A DNA stretch of 64,000 bases from Euborellia annulipes (GCA_023213315.1 JAKCPI010001777.1:1-64000); one strand, 5' to 3'. Positions 41,856 to 52,290 are shown, counted from the stretch's first letter. Numbers and translations are program-made. The notes: generated by a model from the letters alone, not told the origin.

Positions 41856-42700
41856 AAAAATGAGGTTTTTCGAGAAAAAAACCAATTTTGGAGTTAATTA
41901 CTCGGGATTTTTTTTATTTATTCTATTAGAGGTTTTCTTTCTGCACCAAATGACATCCCATTTAGTCTGATCTGATTAGCTGTTCGGAATCTACAGGGGT
42001 TTAAAATTTCGAAAACGAAATCCCGCCGAGTGCTCTCATGCGGTAAAATGACCTCATATCAAAAAAAGAAAAAAAGCCCTGGGGGTATTGAACCACTCTT
42101 TCTAAAACTATATTTAGATTTTATGTAGCTTTTATGGTCAAGTCGCTATGCGTTGCACAAGTAGGGCTATTTTTCGATATTTTTTTGTCTAAAAAATGAG
42201 GTTTTTCGAGAAAAAACAATTTTTGAGTTAATTACTCGGGATTTTTTTATTTATTCTATTAGAGGTTATCTTTCTGCACCAAATGACATCCCATTTAGTC
42301 TGATCTGATTAGCCGTTCGGAATCTACAGGGGTTTAAAATTTCGAAAAACGAAATCCCGCCGAGTGCTCTCATGCGGTAAAATGACGTCATATCAAAAAA
42401 TGAAAAAATAACCTCTGGGTATTGAACCACTCTTTCTAAAACTATATTTAGATTTAATGTAGCTTTTATGGCCAAGTCGCTATGCGTTGCACAAGTAGGG
42501 CTATTTTTCGATATTTTTTTGTCTAAAAAATGAGGTTTTTCGAGAAAAAACCAATTTTTGAGTTAATTACTCGGGATTTTTTTATTTATTCTATTAGAGG
42601 TTTTCTTTCTGCACCAAATGACATCCTATTTAGTCTGATCTGATTAGCCGTTCAGAATCTACAGGAGTTTAAACTTTCAAATTAGAATTTACCGCAGCGC
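41856..42700 (+). repeat. Tandem array of 335-bp S repeat, 2.5 units
   Basis: Units start with AAAAAATGAGGTTTTTCGAG near 41855, 42191 and 42525 (336 and 334 bp apart). Each holds TTAATTACTCGGGATTTTTT, TTCTGCACCAAATGACATCC, CGTTCGGAATCTACAGGGGT, CATGCGGTAAAATGACNTCA, TATTGAACCACTCTTTCTAA and GTTGCACAAGTAGGGC. Units are nearly identical, so the array is recent. Unit 3 breaks off after CTACAGGAGTTTAAACTTTC. ORF 42266-42475 is a by-product. An old dispersed copy lies at 2440-2680. Confidence 0.9.
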
Positions 42701-42899
42701 GGTAAAATAAAATGATAGGAAAAAATAAATGGTGAATTCTTTAGCTGAAAACTCATTCTTTCTAACCGTATATTTCCCATAATTATACCTCTTAAGACAG
42801 AGGAGTTATTCAAGCCAATAAACTTTTTCGTGCATGCCCCTCTAACATGCCACTATAGACACATGATTTGTAAGACGTTGTCACGTCAAAAGATTTAAT

Positions 42900-43175
42900 T
42901 TCGCTCTCCATAAGATTATTTTGTAAAACAATTTTAATTTTGTTTGTTCAATTTTAATTTCCTAATTGATTCGTTGAAATCTTTGTTACTTAATGGTGCT
43001 AGGGCAGAGGTGTGCGCAACAGGGCGTTCGTTGAATCTCTATTTTGCATACCAACTAAACAAATCGCTATTTTTGTTTCACTTATTAGCATTTATAAAAT
43101 GTCAGACGCAATAAAAATGTTTTAATTAAAATTTCGAATCGTCATTTTTTTTTTGTGTTATCATGCAAAAGAGAA
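42900..43175. other. AT-rich DNA with a lone hAT-like end
   Basis: GGGCAGAGGTGTGCGCAACA at about 43003-43022 resembles a single CAGNGGTGTGC hAT end. No partner was found. Confidence 0.3.
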
Positions 43176-43179
43176 GGAG

Positions 43180-43462
43180 GAAAATGGGAGGCAATTGGCG
43201 GCGTTTGTGTAACGTCATTAATCACGATCGTTTTTAATTTGCCAGAGCCATTCGTGATTTGCAATGTCTCGTTACATTGAAACATTCAGGGGTCAGTGGC
43301 CATTTCGCCATTTAGACGTATCGCCACCTGATCGTCGTCGTTGACTCCCTCTCTCGTTAAATCGTTACTTGATGGCAATTATCTGGCCAGTTGACAAAAG
43401 GCACGCCAGTCTGCCTGCTCTAATCTCCTCGTCTATTTGCAAATGAGATTAATAGGCGAAAA
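43180..43462. promoter_or_regulatory. Candidate enhancer block
   Basis: About 280 bp of unique, moderate-GC sequence in an AT-rich setting, with no repeat match and no ORF. Sites include GTAACGTCATTAATCACGAT, GATTTGCAATG, a palindromic octamer-like ATTTGCAAAT (43435-43444) directly followed by GAGATTAATAGG (Otx/bicoid-like TAATC core), a CACCTG E-box (43327-43332), GATGGCAATTATCTGGC and TTGACAAAAGG (Sox/TCF-like). The density and the sharp borders fit an ancient conserved non-coding element of a developmental gene. Conservation is not tested. Confidence 0.4.
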
Positions 43463-43464
43463 AA

Positions 43465-44340
43465 AATGTCACATATGTTGCTTGCTTAAGTTTTATCATT
43501 TATAAATAACGCAATTCAGATTAATAATTTACTAATATGCTTTTGCTTTAGATGTTATTGAATTTCGTATAAAAAAAAGAGATTTCATAATAAAAAAAAT
43601 ACTAAATTAATAGATAAACATGCGTGCTGTCTTTTTTTTTTAATTATTTCTCATCCAAACATTTGATTATCATAATTTCATCAAAAAGAGATGTTTATAT
43701 GAAATAAAAAAAAATTCTGATGTGTGCTACACATGACTTGTTTGATTTTCTTTACATCATTCAAGGGAGTAATATGGTTCATTTTTTAATTGTAAATTTT
43801 TCATTACATACGAGCTAGAAAATTTTTTCAACTAGGGGAAGAGGACTTCCGGACAATTTAAATACTCTATTTCTTTCACTATTATATTTTATTTATTTAT
43901 TTATTTTTTTTTTACTTAGGGGTTGAACTCATTTGATTACTACCTTAGTACTTGTATTTAATGATTAAGAAAAATTTTAACCTTAAATTTTATTATTCCT
44001 GTTAATTTAAAATTTTTTTTTCTAATATAATAGGTTAGATTAATTGCAATTAATACAAAATTGATTGAATATTTCAATTATAGCTTTTTCAACCCATACT
44101 TATGGATTCACAATATGTGAATAGCGACCACGAATTACCCTAGCTAAGACTGTCATTTTTCTGGTCTTTTTTCTCCTACATATGGTCTTTCTCTCAGTTG
44201 TATCTCCGGACCCAAATACGAACATATAGAAATAACTACATAAAACAAGACTAATAAAAATATTTTCAAACAAGATAAAATAAAGTACAAATCAATATTA
44301 AAATTTTAATTATTGTATTAATACATAAACTTTTATTTTT
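43465..44340. other. AT-rich DNA, nothing identified
   Basis: No supported ORF or repeat. Confidence 0.45.
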
Positions 44341-44344
44341 AGGA

Positions 44345-44384
44345 CGATAAGGAGAAAAAGGAAGCTGGTTTTTTCTCCTTATCG
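44345..44384. other. Perfect 15-bp hairpin
   Basis: CGATAAGGAGAAAAA (44345-44359) and TTTTTCTCCTTATCG (44370-44384) form a perfect stem with a 10-base loop. Small hairpins of this kind can be chance in A/T-rich DNA, but the GC-containing outer half is less expected. It does not match a microRNA I know. Confidence 0.35.
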
Positions 44385-45440
44385 ACCAAATTTACGATTC
44401 CCAGCTATAACAAATCTACTGAACTTTCATTTTTGATGATATCACAAAATCTTGCCCGTCTTTAAAATATAAATCTCTGTGAATCGTAACCAAGAATGAA
44501 TTGAATAAATAAATGGTGATTAGGCCCAGTTTGAAACTGGAAATTTTATAAATCATTAATAAATAATAATTATAAAAATAAATAAAAAAATGTTATTAAA
44601 AATAATGTTTTTATAGTTTTATCTCTTTGAAATTTTTACACATTTCTTAAAATTTGACTTTTCTTATTAATTAATTCACTCAATACTTTTCAAAGCAGTT
44701 CCTTATAATATTAATTAAATTATTATATTACTAGTAGCAGAGTAGTAGTAGTGTAGGTCTGCTTTCATACAAAAGTGTGAGGAAATCTACCTTAAGTAGA
44801 GTCTAAATTTAAGAACTATTCAAAATTTTACCAAATCAATTGTTGAATTCATTGGTGACTATATTCAGACACATATATTTCAAAACTTTATTCATGTTCT
44901 AAATATAATATTATAATTAACTTATCGATTTATATTCAAATGTCTTTTATGTTGTTTGAAAATATTTTTAGTCTTTGATGTTATTTCTAAGTTTCAAGTT
45001 TATTTTTAAATCCCTCGCCCCCTTGCAAAAATATCTTTATTCCATTTCCTTTTAAGGGTTTTAATAATATCAATATATTTACTTGTCAACCTGGTAACAT
45101 TCAACTTCTCATCAATATTTTTGTTAAAAATATACTGTATCTTTTAAAAATACTTTTACATATACCTAATCTCCATAGTACCAAAAGGGCAAAAAAAGGG
45201 TTAATATCATAGCAACCGAAATCAATACTTCTCATTTCCTCATTTAGCTGAATAAAAAAAAAAATAGTATTATTCATACCAGTCAATTATTTTGAGAGTG
45301 CATTCTACATCAAAAGTCATTCAGATATAAATTGACTGCTCTATAATTGAAAAGCATTTTTTTTTTTCTTTATTTTTTGAACAAAATTTATGTACCAAAA
45401 ACATCAACATTTTATTTACCTAGATCTACTTAAAAAAAAA
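44385..45440. other. AT-rich DNA, nothing identified
   Basis: No supported features. The ORF at 45101-45286 has no domain. Confidence 0.45.
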
Positions 45441-45677
45441 TCCCGAGTAAAAAAATGATGGTGGGATCCACACGCCCACAGTTAGTCTGCATAGTGAACG
45501 TTTAGAGACACAGGGATACACACGCCCGCACCAGGGACACACATTTTTCTTCTGTTCACTTTTGATCTACTGTGTGTGTCCCTGGTGCCGGCGTCTGTAT
45601 CCCTGTGTCTCTATACGTTCACTATGCAGATTAGCTGCGGGCGTGTGGATCCCTCCTTCATTTTTAATCATTTTTAC
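45441..45677. mobile_element. Palindromic element F2, copy 2
   Basis: 237 bp, the cleaner of two copies: CCCGAGTAAAAAAATGATGG at the left, TTCATTTTTAATCATTTTTA at the right. Arms carry GGGATCCACACGCCC, GTCTGCATAGTGAACGTTTA, GAGACACAGGGATACACACG and CCCGCACCAGGGACACACA, mirrored with few mismatches, around a 30-bp loop (TTTTCTTCTGTTCACTTTTG...). The two genomic copies share arms end to end, supporting a transposable foldback family. Confidence 0.8.
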
Positions 45678-45679
45678 AT

Positions 45680-46400
45680 TACATCATACACATTGTCTTT
45701 TGACAAGATGACAGAAAGTAATTAATATATATTGATAATTAATTTTAATAATTAAGATCCAATTTGTATAGAAAAAGTTTAAAGATGACATGAAAGGTCT
45801 TAGCGCTTGTTAATTTTCTCTAATAATTACTCTACTAAAATTGAATCTCCGAGTATGTTTTATCGAAGGGATTTCTGCGTTCGAGTTTTATTTTTTTCAT
45901 CTTCCTGATTAATACGGAGTAATTTAATTAAGTATTCATTTGTTCAGTGCATACGCACTGGCAACAAATTAAACAAGTTATAAACATCCTATGCCCCCGG
46001 CTACCAAATTTGTAATTAGTCAGTCAGTCAATGTTCTTCATGATTTTGTAATTTGAAGAATTGACTAGTAACTACATATATTTATTTAATATACGGCTAT
46101 TGTAATTGTCGATGTTTTAGCGATGGGCGTATCTTGCGTGCAATGCATTGAAATGTGAAAAAAAATGGGACATGAAAGTTTGAACCCTAACGAAAACAGA
46201 ATGAATTTCTATGAATGAAAGGAAATAATTTGATCCATTTTCACCCGGTTCATGGAATAAATTCAATTTAAATATCCAATATTTCCAAAAAAAAAAAAAA
46301 AAAAAAATATTTCTTTTTTTATAACTGAAAATAACAAATTGATTAGTGAAAAATAAATATTAATGAATAAAATAATATATTATTTGCCGGGAGTGGGAGA
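45680..46400. other. AT-rich DNA, nothing identified
   Basis: Includes an A run at about 46288-46307. Confidence 0.45.
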
Positions 46401-46424
46401 AGGTAGTAGGCAGTAAGGTTCTTT

Positions 46425-46665
46425 CTTTGGAAACAATTTGCTCCCATCTTCAGGAATGATTAACATAAATAATTATATTTCATTTAGTTATAAAATAACT
46501 TCGAAAAAATGGTCAAAGTATTGTATTGTATAGTAAAAATATAATAATGTTGGAAATTTTTATAATTTTTTTATTATCTAAACAAATTGTAATGTAAATT
46601 TATATATGTTAATAATTGACAAATTTTTATGACTGAAGATGGGAACCAATTGTTACCGAAACTTC
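46425..46665. repeat. Inverted pair of hammerhead-like tails
   Basis: The right member (plus) reads CTGAAGA (46633-46639), helix II GGGAAC/GTTACC (5 of 6 pairs, loop CAATT), then GAAAC and TTCG. The left member (minus) reads CTGAAGA (46453-46447) and GGGAGC...GTTTCC, but GAAA is altered to CAAA. They face each other across 180 bp of AT-rich sequence. This is the same design as at 4389 and 37968. Confidence 0.55.
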
Positions 46666-47032
46666 GACGAAAAATATAAACATTATTATTTTCTTCTCTC
46701 ACTCCTTGCAATTGTCAGCCTACCAGATAATTTCTTCATTTAAAGTATTATTTGAATTAGACCAATAGCAAATTCGATTTTTTATTTAAATTTATTGATA
46801 TTATACAGGCAAAAAAAGTATTAAAAAAAAGACACGATAAATTAGTTAATACTGTTTAGGTGGATACTTAGCGGAGCATACACATATATAATAGAGATGC
46901 GTATATGTCATTAAATAGTAATTGCTTACAGTAGATGCCTGGCATGTTCAAACTATTATTTGCATGCTCTGCAAAAAATGCGCCTAAGCAGTATTAACAA
47001 TTTCTTTTTTTAATACTTATAAAAATTAATTG

Positions 47033-47231
47033 TACCACCTTTTGCAATAGTATTTAGACCAAAGCCCGGTAGCTAGGCAGCCCAAATGGCACACGCACAC
47101 TAAAACTTTCTTGTCTGTTGTGAGAAATATAATACCTTTTTCAAAGCAGACAAGAAAGCTTTAGTGAGCGTGTGCCATTTGGGCTGCCTAACTACCGGGC
47201 TTTAGTCTAAATACTATTGCAAAAGATGGTA
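47033..47231. mobile_element. Foldback MITE F3, copy 1
   Basis: 199 bp palindrome: TACCACCTTTTGCAATAGTA at the left and TACTATTGCAAAAGATGGTA at the right. Arms contain AAGCCCGGTAG, TAGGCAGCCCAAATGGCACA, ACTAAAACTTTCTTGTCTG, mirrored as CAGACAAGAAAGCTTTAGTG, TGTGCCATTTGGGCTGCCTA and ACTACCGGGCTTTAGTCTA. The loop is about 20 bp. Arms are nearly identical, so the copy is young. A second copy is at 57041. Confidence 0.85.
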
Positions 47232-47234
47232 TTT

Positions 47235-47465
47235 TGCTTGTATAATTTCAAATTTGGTTAGGAATTTTCATTATAGGCATAAATATATCAGAAGCATCCT
47301 ACGGTTTGATTTTTATTAAAAATTTTATATAACTCTTAATTTTTATTAACTTCCATATAAGTACTTGAATATAAATTTTAGAAAGGAACAAATAAAATTC
47401 TGTCCTTTTAACCCTAGACAACTTTCATCTGTGGAATGTTCATAAACGTGATTGGTGTTATCAGT
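47235..47465. other. AT-rich DNA, nothing identified
   Basis: No features seen. Confidence 0.5.
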
Positions 47466-47469
47466 TAAC

Positions 47470-47870
47470 GAGTTATATATAATATGTGGGTGTATGTGCA
47501 CCGGGTGCACCGTGTAACGGCACGTGTAGGCCAGTAAAAGGGCTTTTTGCCTCCTACCTCGTACCGCCTGTTGGATTGCTAGGGGGTGGGGGAAGGGGGG
47601 CCCACGCGACCCTCGCCCTCGTGGCTCTATTCTTCCTCGCGGGGGCGGTGCCCCCCTTCACAGGCCCTTGACTACCCGCTCTATCCTCTAGCATCTATCC
47701 GGTGGGCGTGCGCCAGACCTGTGACGTCACTCGCATCCACTTTCGGATCGATTTGCTTTGCCATTTTCCATTTGTCCTCCTCCACCTCTTCTTCTTGCTT
47801 CTCTTTCTCTTCTCTCTTAAATTCTTATTTGAAAATTTCAAATTCAAAAATGCCATCCTCTAAAGAATAA
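47470..47870 (+). promoter_or_regulatory. GC-rich promoter candidate with CRE
   Basis: The most GC-rich block of the window (47475-47760). It has CpG-containing words, a GC-box-like GGGGGCGGTG (47641-47650), GGTGGGCGTGCGCC (47701-47714) and a full CRE GTGACGTCAC (47721-47730), followed by a pyrimidine-rich run (47775-47815). Two overlapping ORFs (47486-47671, 47586-47870) are proline/serine-rich by composition and show no domain. A CpG-island promoter or 5' exon of an unseen gene is the best reading; a captured repeat cannot be excluded. Confidence 0.45.
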
Positions 47871-48019
47871 TAAATAAACTAGACTTGACTAATCATTTAT
47901 CTTTTTTATATCATCATCATATAGATGAAATGATTAAACTCTAAATTTTTTAAAATATAAATAAATTCAGGTAATTAACAATGACAATCAAAAATACTAC
48001 TCTCCACCTTGTATTTTAA

Positions 48020-48075
48020 CATTTAATTATCCTGATGAAGGTCGTGATTGGCCGAAACGTCGACAATCAATCAAT
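48020..48075 (+). ncRNA. Hammerhead ribozyme motif, canonical core
   Basis: CTGATGA (48032-48038), one A, helix II GGTC/GGCC (48040-48043 with 48050-48053, including a U-G pair, loop of 6), GAAA (48054-48057), then CGTC (48058-48061), giving the AC/GU two-pair helix III and GUC cleavage triplet. Helix I pairs TTTAATTATC upstream with GACAATCAAT downstream with two mismatches. All core residues match consensus, so it may still self-cleave. Minimal helix III is known from Penelope-like elements and retrozymes, where dimers are active. A (CAAT)n/(TTAA)n run follows. Confidence 0.7.
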
Positions 48076-48324
48076 CAATTAATTAATTAATTGAAAGTTT
48101 TTTATTTAATTTTCTTGGCTGCTACATCTTCTGTAATTGGAAGTCTATAGCCACTTTTCATAGCTATTTGAAGATTATTAAGTTTATATAAATTTTAAAA
48201 TTTTTTATTCTTTTCATATATGCTTACTTTCTCATACCAACAATATATACATTTAGATTTAGCCTATATCTATCATTTGGCCTATATAGATTATATGTAA
48301 TTATAGTGCTCTCTATCTCTCCTC

Positions 48325-48412
48325 CAGGCGCCGCCCTTTCCCTCTCTGTCTCTCTTTTTTAATGACGCAACTGCCATTACGTGTGACGTCACACGATTGA
48401 TGACGTTGTTCT
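48325..48412. promoter_or_regulatory. Second CRE-containing GC-richer patch
   Basis: CAGGCGCCGCCCTTTCCCTC, AATGACGCAACTGCCATTAC, then GTGTGACGTCACACGATTGA (full palindromic CRE, TGACGTCA at 48384-48391) and GATGACGTTG. Three CRE-like sites lie within 50 bp, 650 bp from the CRE at 47721. ATF/CREB or bZIP-driven regulation is possible. Confidence 0.4.
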
Positions 48413-48414
48413 TC

Positions 48415-49015
48415 TCAACTTGATATAATTCAATTAATTGGTCAACATGTTTCGAATTTAATACTCTTAAAAAAAAAAAAAAATTGCCAACTTCTAAGAA
48501 ATAAATTTCCTCAATGAGAGACGTAAAAAAATGAAGTAGGCTAAATTGAAATTGAAGTTTTTAGTAGAGGAAAAGAAAAGTTGAAACCAGGCGGTTGGTG
48601 AGGTGAGGGGGGGGGGAAGAAAAGCAAAGCATCCCTGGAGAAGAAATTTGATGCTCAAAACAGGTGGTCTATCAAATAAAAACATATCAAAAGCAATTTT
48701 ACAGAAATTCAGACTCAACTACTCAGTATTTACAGTAAATAAACATATATAGATTACTGTAATCACATCACAGCCACAACCTCAAAAGCAATTAAATATT
48801 TATTAATTAATAATTTACAAAAGACCGAAAATAAAAAATAAAAAATCTCCACTTCTTGAGCCACGAAGTTAGAGATGTTGACAAATGTCAAAATGGATAA
48901 TCTAAAAGTCCTCAAGCAGTTCGATGAATTTATTTGAATAATTTGGCTGTTAAATAGTCTAAATAAATATGTCTGGACCCCAATATATAAAGTAAATCAT
49001 ATAAGTACAGTAGAG
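48415..49015. other. AT-rich DNA, nothing identified
   Basis: A G run at 48607-48616 and a 74-codon minus ORF without recognised domain. Confidence 0.45.
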
Positions 49016-49017
49016 TC

Positions 49018-49246
49018 TTGCTAATTCTGACTTGGATACTCCGGCATACCGGCTAATCCGGCTTGTTGAAAAGCCACTTCTTCGAGATATTGCAGTCAAA
49101 AAAAGGGGTGAAAGAAAATAGAGTGTCATTACAGATTTTTCCAAGAGATAAATATTATTATTATTACTTCGGATAATCCGGCATCCGGATGCCGGAATCC
49201 GGCATATGATCGGTCGGTCCCGTTCAGGCCGGATTAGCAAGACTCT
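49018..49246. mobile_element. pogo/Tigger-like MITE
   Basis: 229 bp between TA dinucleotides (49016-49017 and 49247-49248). The left end CAGTAGAGTCTTGCTAATTC resembles the pogo/Tigger end CAGTAGAGTCTCGCTTATCC. The right end CCGGATTAGCAAGACTCT is its inverted partner, lacking the last six bases. Inner CCGGCATACCGG and GGCATCCGGATGCCGG repeats are palindromic. The 93-codon minus ORF is not a transposase. Confidence 0.75.
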
Positions 49247-49249
49247 TAA

Positions 49250-50230
49250 AATTTAAAGTCTAAATACCTTAAAACAAATAATTTAACTATAGTTTATTAT
49301 TTTTAATGTCAAAACAAAGTGTGAATTAAGGAAGACAAAGCATTTAGGTTGCAAACTTAACTAAACTTTCCCTGACCTTCAAAAGACCCATTTTTACTAT
49401 TTCTTTGTTTACAATTCCGATGTTAGCTACTAGCTCTTGATTAAATTCACTACTTGACTTAAGTGCCGAAACGAGCCCTTAGTTTGCACTTGACTCTACC
49501 AAGTTATGGCTTAGAATCTCATTGCAATGGATTTTGGGGTTTGATTCCTTTTGTATTAACTCTTATTTATTTTATCTGAAAATAATCTTTCTCTCTTCTT
49601 TTTTCTAAAAAAAAAAAAAAAGAAAAGGAATTGAAATGGATTTATTTAAATCCTTGAAGTCAATAAAATTCCACCACTATGTGTGTTAGTAAGTGAAAAT
49701 GAAAATCCTAAGAAAGAGAGTTTGTATGTCTTGAATTTTAAATAATTCTAAATTTGTATTTTCATGGCCGTTATTTATGTTTGTTGCCAACGCAATGTCA
49801 ATGCTTAATTTGAGGGAGCACATATTTTTGTCCGGAGGACCATGTGATGTGATGGGTCTGATATTATTTTTAACTGAGCTTTTACCGGAGCCCCCCAACA
49901 CAACAAAAATATCCTCCTGATAGTGTCACTCAATGATGAAAGCTGCATCAACGTGTGTCTGTCCTTCTAGGACTCGCCAATAATAGATGTTTAAAAATGA
50001 AGCAATCAATCCTTTTCGAAATTTTGTTTATATGCTTGCCTCACGGCGTAAATTCGAAAATAGCAATTATCAACGAGTATTAATAAAAATATAAATAAAA
50101 AATTATTAATTTCTCTAGACTGAATATTTAATAAAATTTTTACTTGAAAATTCATCCCCTCTCGAGAGCTCTAAAATTATTCCCTCTCTAGAAACTAAAG
50201 GGGACTATAAAATAATTTAAATTAATTTTT
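49250..50230. other. AT-rich DNA, nothing identified
   Basis: No supported gene. Homopolymer A run at about 49608-49621. The ORF 49686-49901 is unsupported. Confidence 0.45.
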
Positions 50231-50231
50231 T

Positions 50232-50308
50232 GGTTAGACTGAGAATCGAACTCATCTCCCCTGAGTTCATAATTTAATATTGACATAGTCGTTATATTTA
50301 TCAGGGCC
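50232..50308 (-). tRNA. tRNA-like relic
   Basis: On the minus strand GAGTTCGATTCTC gives a B box with a 4 of 5 T-stem. Upstream CTGATAAATATAACGAC is a weak A box. Acceptor pairing fails, so it is a pseudogene or SINE head at most. Confidence 0.3.
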
Positions 50309-50559
50309 GAAAGTTATATCCGAATTACGTTTAAACAATTTGCGATATGGCTTTTATCGTAGCGCTATCACTTAAAATAGCCCTGTTTCTAACCAACATT
50401 AATAGCAAGCTTAAATTCAAATTTTGCTATTGATTGGATAAACGAAACTTTATTAGCTTTTTTACAGATACAAAACAAACAATATTCATCAATTTTTCAT
50501 CACATTTCAATGATAGAAAATTTCATTCTGATTTGTCTTTTCATTATAAATTCGTTCTT

Positions 50560-50812
50560 TTTCAAGATTTAGATTACAATCCGACCGAAACAAGATTTTT
50601 GGTCGAAACCGAAACTTGTTTTAAACTTTTTCTTAAAATTTCCTATACAAAATTCATATCATTTTACCTTTATTTTTAGTAAATTTTCCCTCGTGACTCT
50701 CCATTTTTTCCTGTTGCGAAAATCATTCGATTTCAAACTCAGGTTTCTGCCAAGCCGAAGTTTCGGCTGGTTTTTGGCCGAAACAGAAACTTCGGCCGGT
50801 TCCAAATTTAGA
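50560..50812. repeat. CCGAAAC-rich repeat patch
   Basis: Words ACCGAAAC, GGCCGAAAC, GAAACTTCGGCCGG and CCGAAGTTTCGGC recur in both orientations (50580-50612, 50752-50800). This looks like the remains of a MITE with palindromic subterminal repeats, but no clean ends were found. Confidence 0.35.
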
Positions 50813-50819
50813 CACTTTT

Positions 50820-51879
50820 TTTAAACGATTAGATTATTTCGATTTAACTTTAGTAACAGTTTAAAGAAGACTTATGTCAAAGCGATAAAGCTTTTACGAT
50901 CGTTTATGTTTTACGAGTTGAAGAGGTGCAAATCCAACAACTTCATCGAAGAATTTCTAATGTTAATATACCAGTATGTATTTTAACTAACTACAAAATA
51001 ATATTAGAAATTTCACGTGTAAAAGCGAATGAAATTTTTAATCTTTACATGAGAGTTAACTTTCTAAATATTTAAGAATTATAAAGGTTGTCAGATTAAA
51101 AAAAAAAATAATAAAGTTAGAGAAATTATATGGGTAAGAAAAACTTTTTCTTCCTACTATACTTTCTAATATAACTTAATCAAATTATGGACAGCTTTAA
51201 ATAGAAACGTAATATCAATTTTATTACCTTCTACTTCTGGCTTAATTTCTCAAAAGCCAACTTTTTGACCACAAATTTAATTACGTTGCCAGGAAACTCA
51301 ACTTTATCAAATAATATAGGTCTATATATTCGAATATCAATATAATAATAATTATTAGAAGATTTAAAATTTCTTTGTGCAAAACTTTAGATTAAGTTTA
51401 TTTTGTCAAGTTGTTATAAAACATCTTTAATTAATTTTAGTATAGGTATAAAATGTCAGGTAAAAAAATTATTTCACTGGAGTACTTATTTTCATGATAT
51501 TAGCGAACTACTAAGTTCGGAAATCTTAATTCATTTTGATAATAAAAAAAAAAATATCTGTCGTTAGAGAACTTTACATCAGAGAGAAAATTAAAGTTTG
51601 ATTTTATTATTTGTTTAAATGAGACCAGATTGTCTGCGCCCTCATTGAGGCACACATAAAAGAACACCATTTGACCTTATGGCGAGTGCCAAATCTTAGG
51701 ATGTGAGGAGAATATCTTCTATGTGCCTACGCGAAATGGTCTGGAGAAAAAAAAAAACGAGCTTTTTGCTCTTTTGCAACACAATTTAATTTATATTTAT
51801 TTACAAATATAAAATTATTCTATTAAAAACTCCCTTTATTTCAACTAGGATTGTTAATTTGATAGCCAGGATTTTAACT
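50820..51879. other. AT-rich DNA, nothing identified
   Basis: A GC-richer patch at 51630-51720 contains GCGAGTGCCAAATCTTAGGA and similar unique words. No gene. Confidence 0.4.
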
Positions 51880-52026
51880 TTCGAATTCTTCGATAATCTT
51901 TGATAATTAACAAATATTTATTCATATTGCAAAAGGTGGCAATAAAAGTGAATCATCACTTGAGAAAACAACAACTTAAACATCTAATTAATCAGGTAGT
52001 GCATTTTCAATTTAAAAGATTTTTAA

Positions 52027-52186
52027 AAAACATATAACCAAGTATTTATTAATTTAAATAAGCGAAAAATGTAGGTACCGCCGGGATTTGCACCACGGAT
52101 CTTGTCGATTTACGCTCAACACGCCCTACTGTTGGACCACAGTACGCACTCGCTTATTTAAATTATGATAGATCGCTGATTTCAGT
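52027..52186 (-). mobile_element. tRNA-Tyr-like SINE, inverted copy A
   Basis: Reverse complement, with no mismatch seen, of 52418-52577. It contains the tRNA-like unit (GTGGTCCAACAGTAGGGC on the minus strand) bracketed by AATTTAAATAAGCGA on both sides, and a 3' portion with AATAAATACTTGGTTATATG. See copy C for the tRNA fold. Confidence 0.75.
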
Positions 52187-52190
52187 TCAG

Positions 52191-52290
52191 AAGATCCGTG
52201 GTGCAAATCCCGGCGGTACCTACATTTTTTCGCTTATTTAAATTAATAAATACTTGGTTATATGTTTTTCATAATTACCTCATGGACCAA
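52191..52290 (+). mobile_element. SINE copy B, 5'-truncated
   Basis: Begins inside the tRNA-like head at AGATCCGTGGTGCAAATCCC and continues CGGCGGTACCTACATTTTTT, CGCTTATTTAAATTAATAAA and CATAATTACCTCATGGACCA. It lies in the loop between inverted copies A and C. Confidence 0.7.

Larger units (their letters stand above)
41652..42892. mobile_element. Composite element: 21-bp inverted ends around a tandem array
   Basis: CTTTTAACGTGACAACGTCT+T (41652-41672) and A+AGACGTTGTCACGTCAAAAG (42872-42892) are inverted with one mismatch and enclose about 1.2 kb. Inside are an R1 5' hairpin fragment (41697-41735), a T run, and the 335-bp tandem array. TIRs enclosing tandem repeats are known from Foldback-like and several MITE/satellite-generating DNA elements. 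No transposase and no obvious target duplication. Confidence 0.5.

Noticed and set aside
41812..43022. CAGGTGTGGCCAAACT at 41812 and CAGAGGTGTGC at 43006 as the two ends of one hAT element
   Set aside because: They are in the same orientation rather than inverted, so they cannot be the two ends of one element.
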